A DNA stretch of 21,688 nt from JAJFTV01 sp964426355 (GTDB lineage: Bacteria; Chloroflexota; Anaerolineae; Anaerolineales; Anaerolineaceae): contig CAYRRA010000066.1 in the NCBI GenBank assembly GCA_964426355.1, positions 1 through 21,688 of the forward strand, in the 5' to 3' direction. This document shows positions 21,568 to 21,688 of the stretch, one piece after another. The first letter of the stretch is position 1, and each line of letters starts with the position of its first letter. The notes beneath the pieces were generated by a model. That model had not been told where the DNA came from, made no database searches, and saw nothing but the letters and a program-made list of their open reading frames with translations. The position numbers were made by a program, and so were the translations under genes.

Positions 21568-21598
21568 ATGATACACCCTTCTGTTGGAGGAGAGTCAA
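21568..21598 (-). promoter_or_regulatory. MerR-type promoter with 19-bp spacer
   Basis: On the - strand TTGACT (21593-21598) and TATCAT (21568-21573) are separated by exactly 19 bases (21574-21592), two more than optimal, the hallmark of promoters activated by MerR-family proteins. The spacer starts CTCC and ends GGGTG, an imperfect dyad. This points to autoregulation. Confidence 0.72.
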
Positions 21599-21688
21599 GA
21601 GCGCGTCAGCCAATACTATGCCAAAATAGTTATTTTTTAAGGTAGATCAAGGGATAGGAAAAATATCATTTATACTGATTATCGCTAA

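Noticed and set aside
1..21688. CRISPR array, insertion sequence, phage or attachment sites
   Set aside because: No spaced direct repeats, transposase, integrase or flanking target duplications were seen on either strand.

Overview
The window looks like chromosomal DNA from a Chloroflexota bacterium, most likely class Anaerolineae. This is an inference from the gene families (paired MerR-type regulators, an RRM-type RNA-binding protein, a YgfN-like molybdenum hydroxylase, a secreted charged-tail protein) and the mixed GC content; no rRNA or tRNA is present to fix it. I see no phage, insertion sequence, CRISPR array or tRNA.

Left part (1-4400, all + strand): the 3' part of a membrane glycosyltransferase, an MFS transporter, then a probable two-gene unit of a small membrane 'sensor-domain' protein and a GNAT-like acyltransferase. 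Next, on the - strand, is a 109-residue RRM RNA-binding protein. It has a strong promoter, a leader of about 170 nt containing a hairpin and a possible 17-codon upstream ORF, and a strong 3' hairpin terminator.

Centre (5382-9628, + strand): a regulator with two MerR DNA-binding domains in one chain, a RibD-C/DHFR-like reductase preceded by a perfect palindrome, and a tightly packed ABC exporter (one ATPase, two ABC-2/DUF990-type permeases). Facing it is a - strand run read in the order TetR regulator, alpha/beta hydrolase, membrane-anchored metallophosphoesterase, RidA-like protein. The tetR gene has a recognisable sigma70-type promoter abutting an imperfect palindrome that could be its own operator.

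Right part (13121-21538, - strand): a tandem HIT-like protein whose second domain has lost its histidines; a two-gene molybdenum hydroxylase operon (truncated flavoprotein-type subunit followed by a fused 2Fe-2S/molybdopterin subunit) ending in a strong terminator; two neighbouring SAM methyltransferases; a secreted DUF5666-like protein with a promoter embedded in an inverted repeat; and a MerR/GyrI-like regulator with a classic 19-bp-spacer MerR promoter.

Most genes belong to recognisable families. The best candidates for something new are the single-chain double MerR regulator, the cofactor-poor flavoprotein subunit of the molybdenum hydroxylase, the metallophosphoesterase lacking its GNH(D/E) motif, and several promoter/operator architectures readable at base level. 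I did not find an obvious large undescribed multi-gene system.
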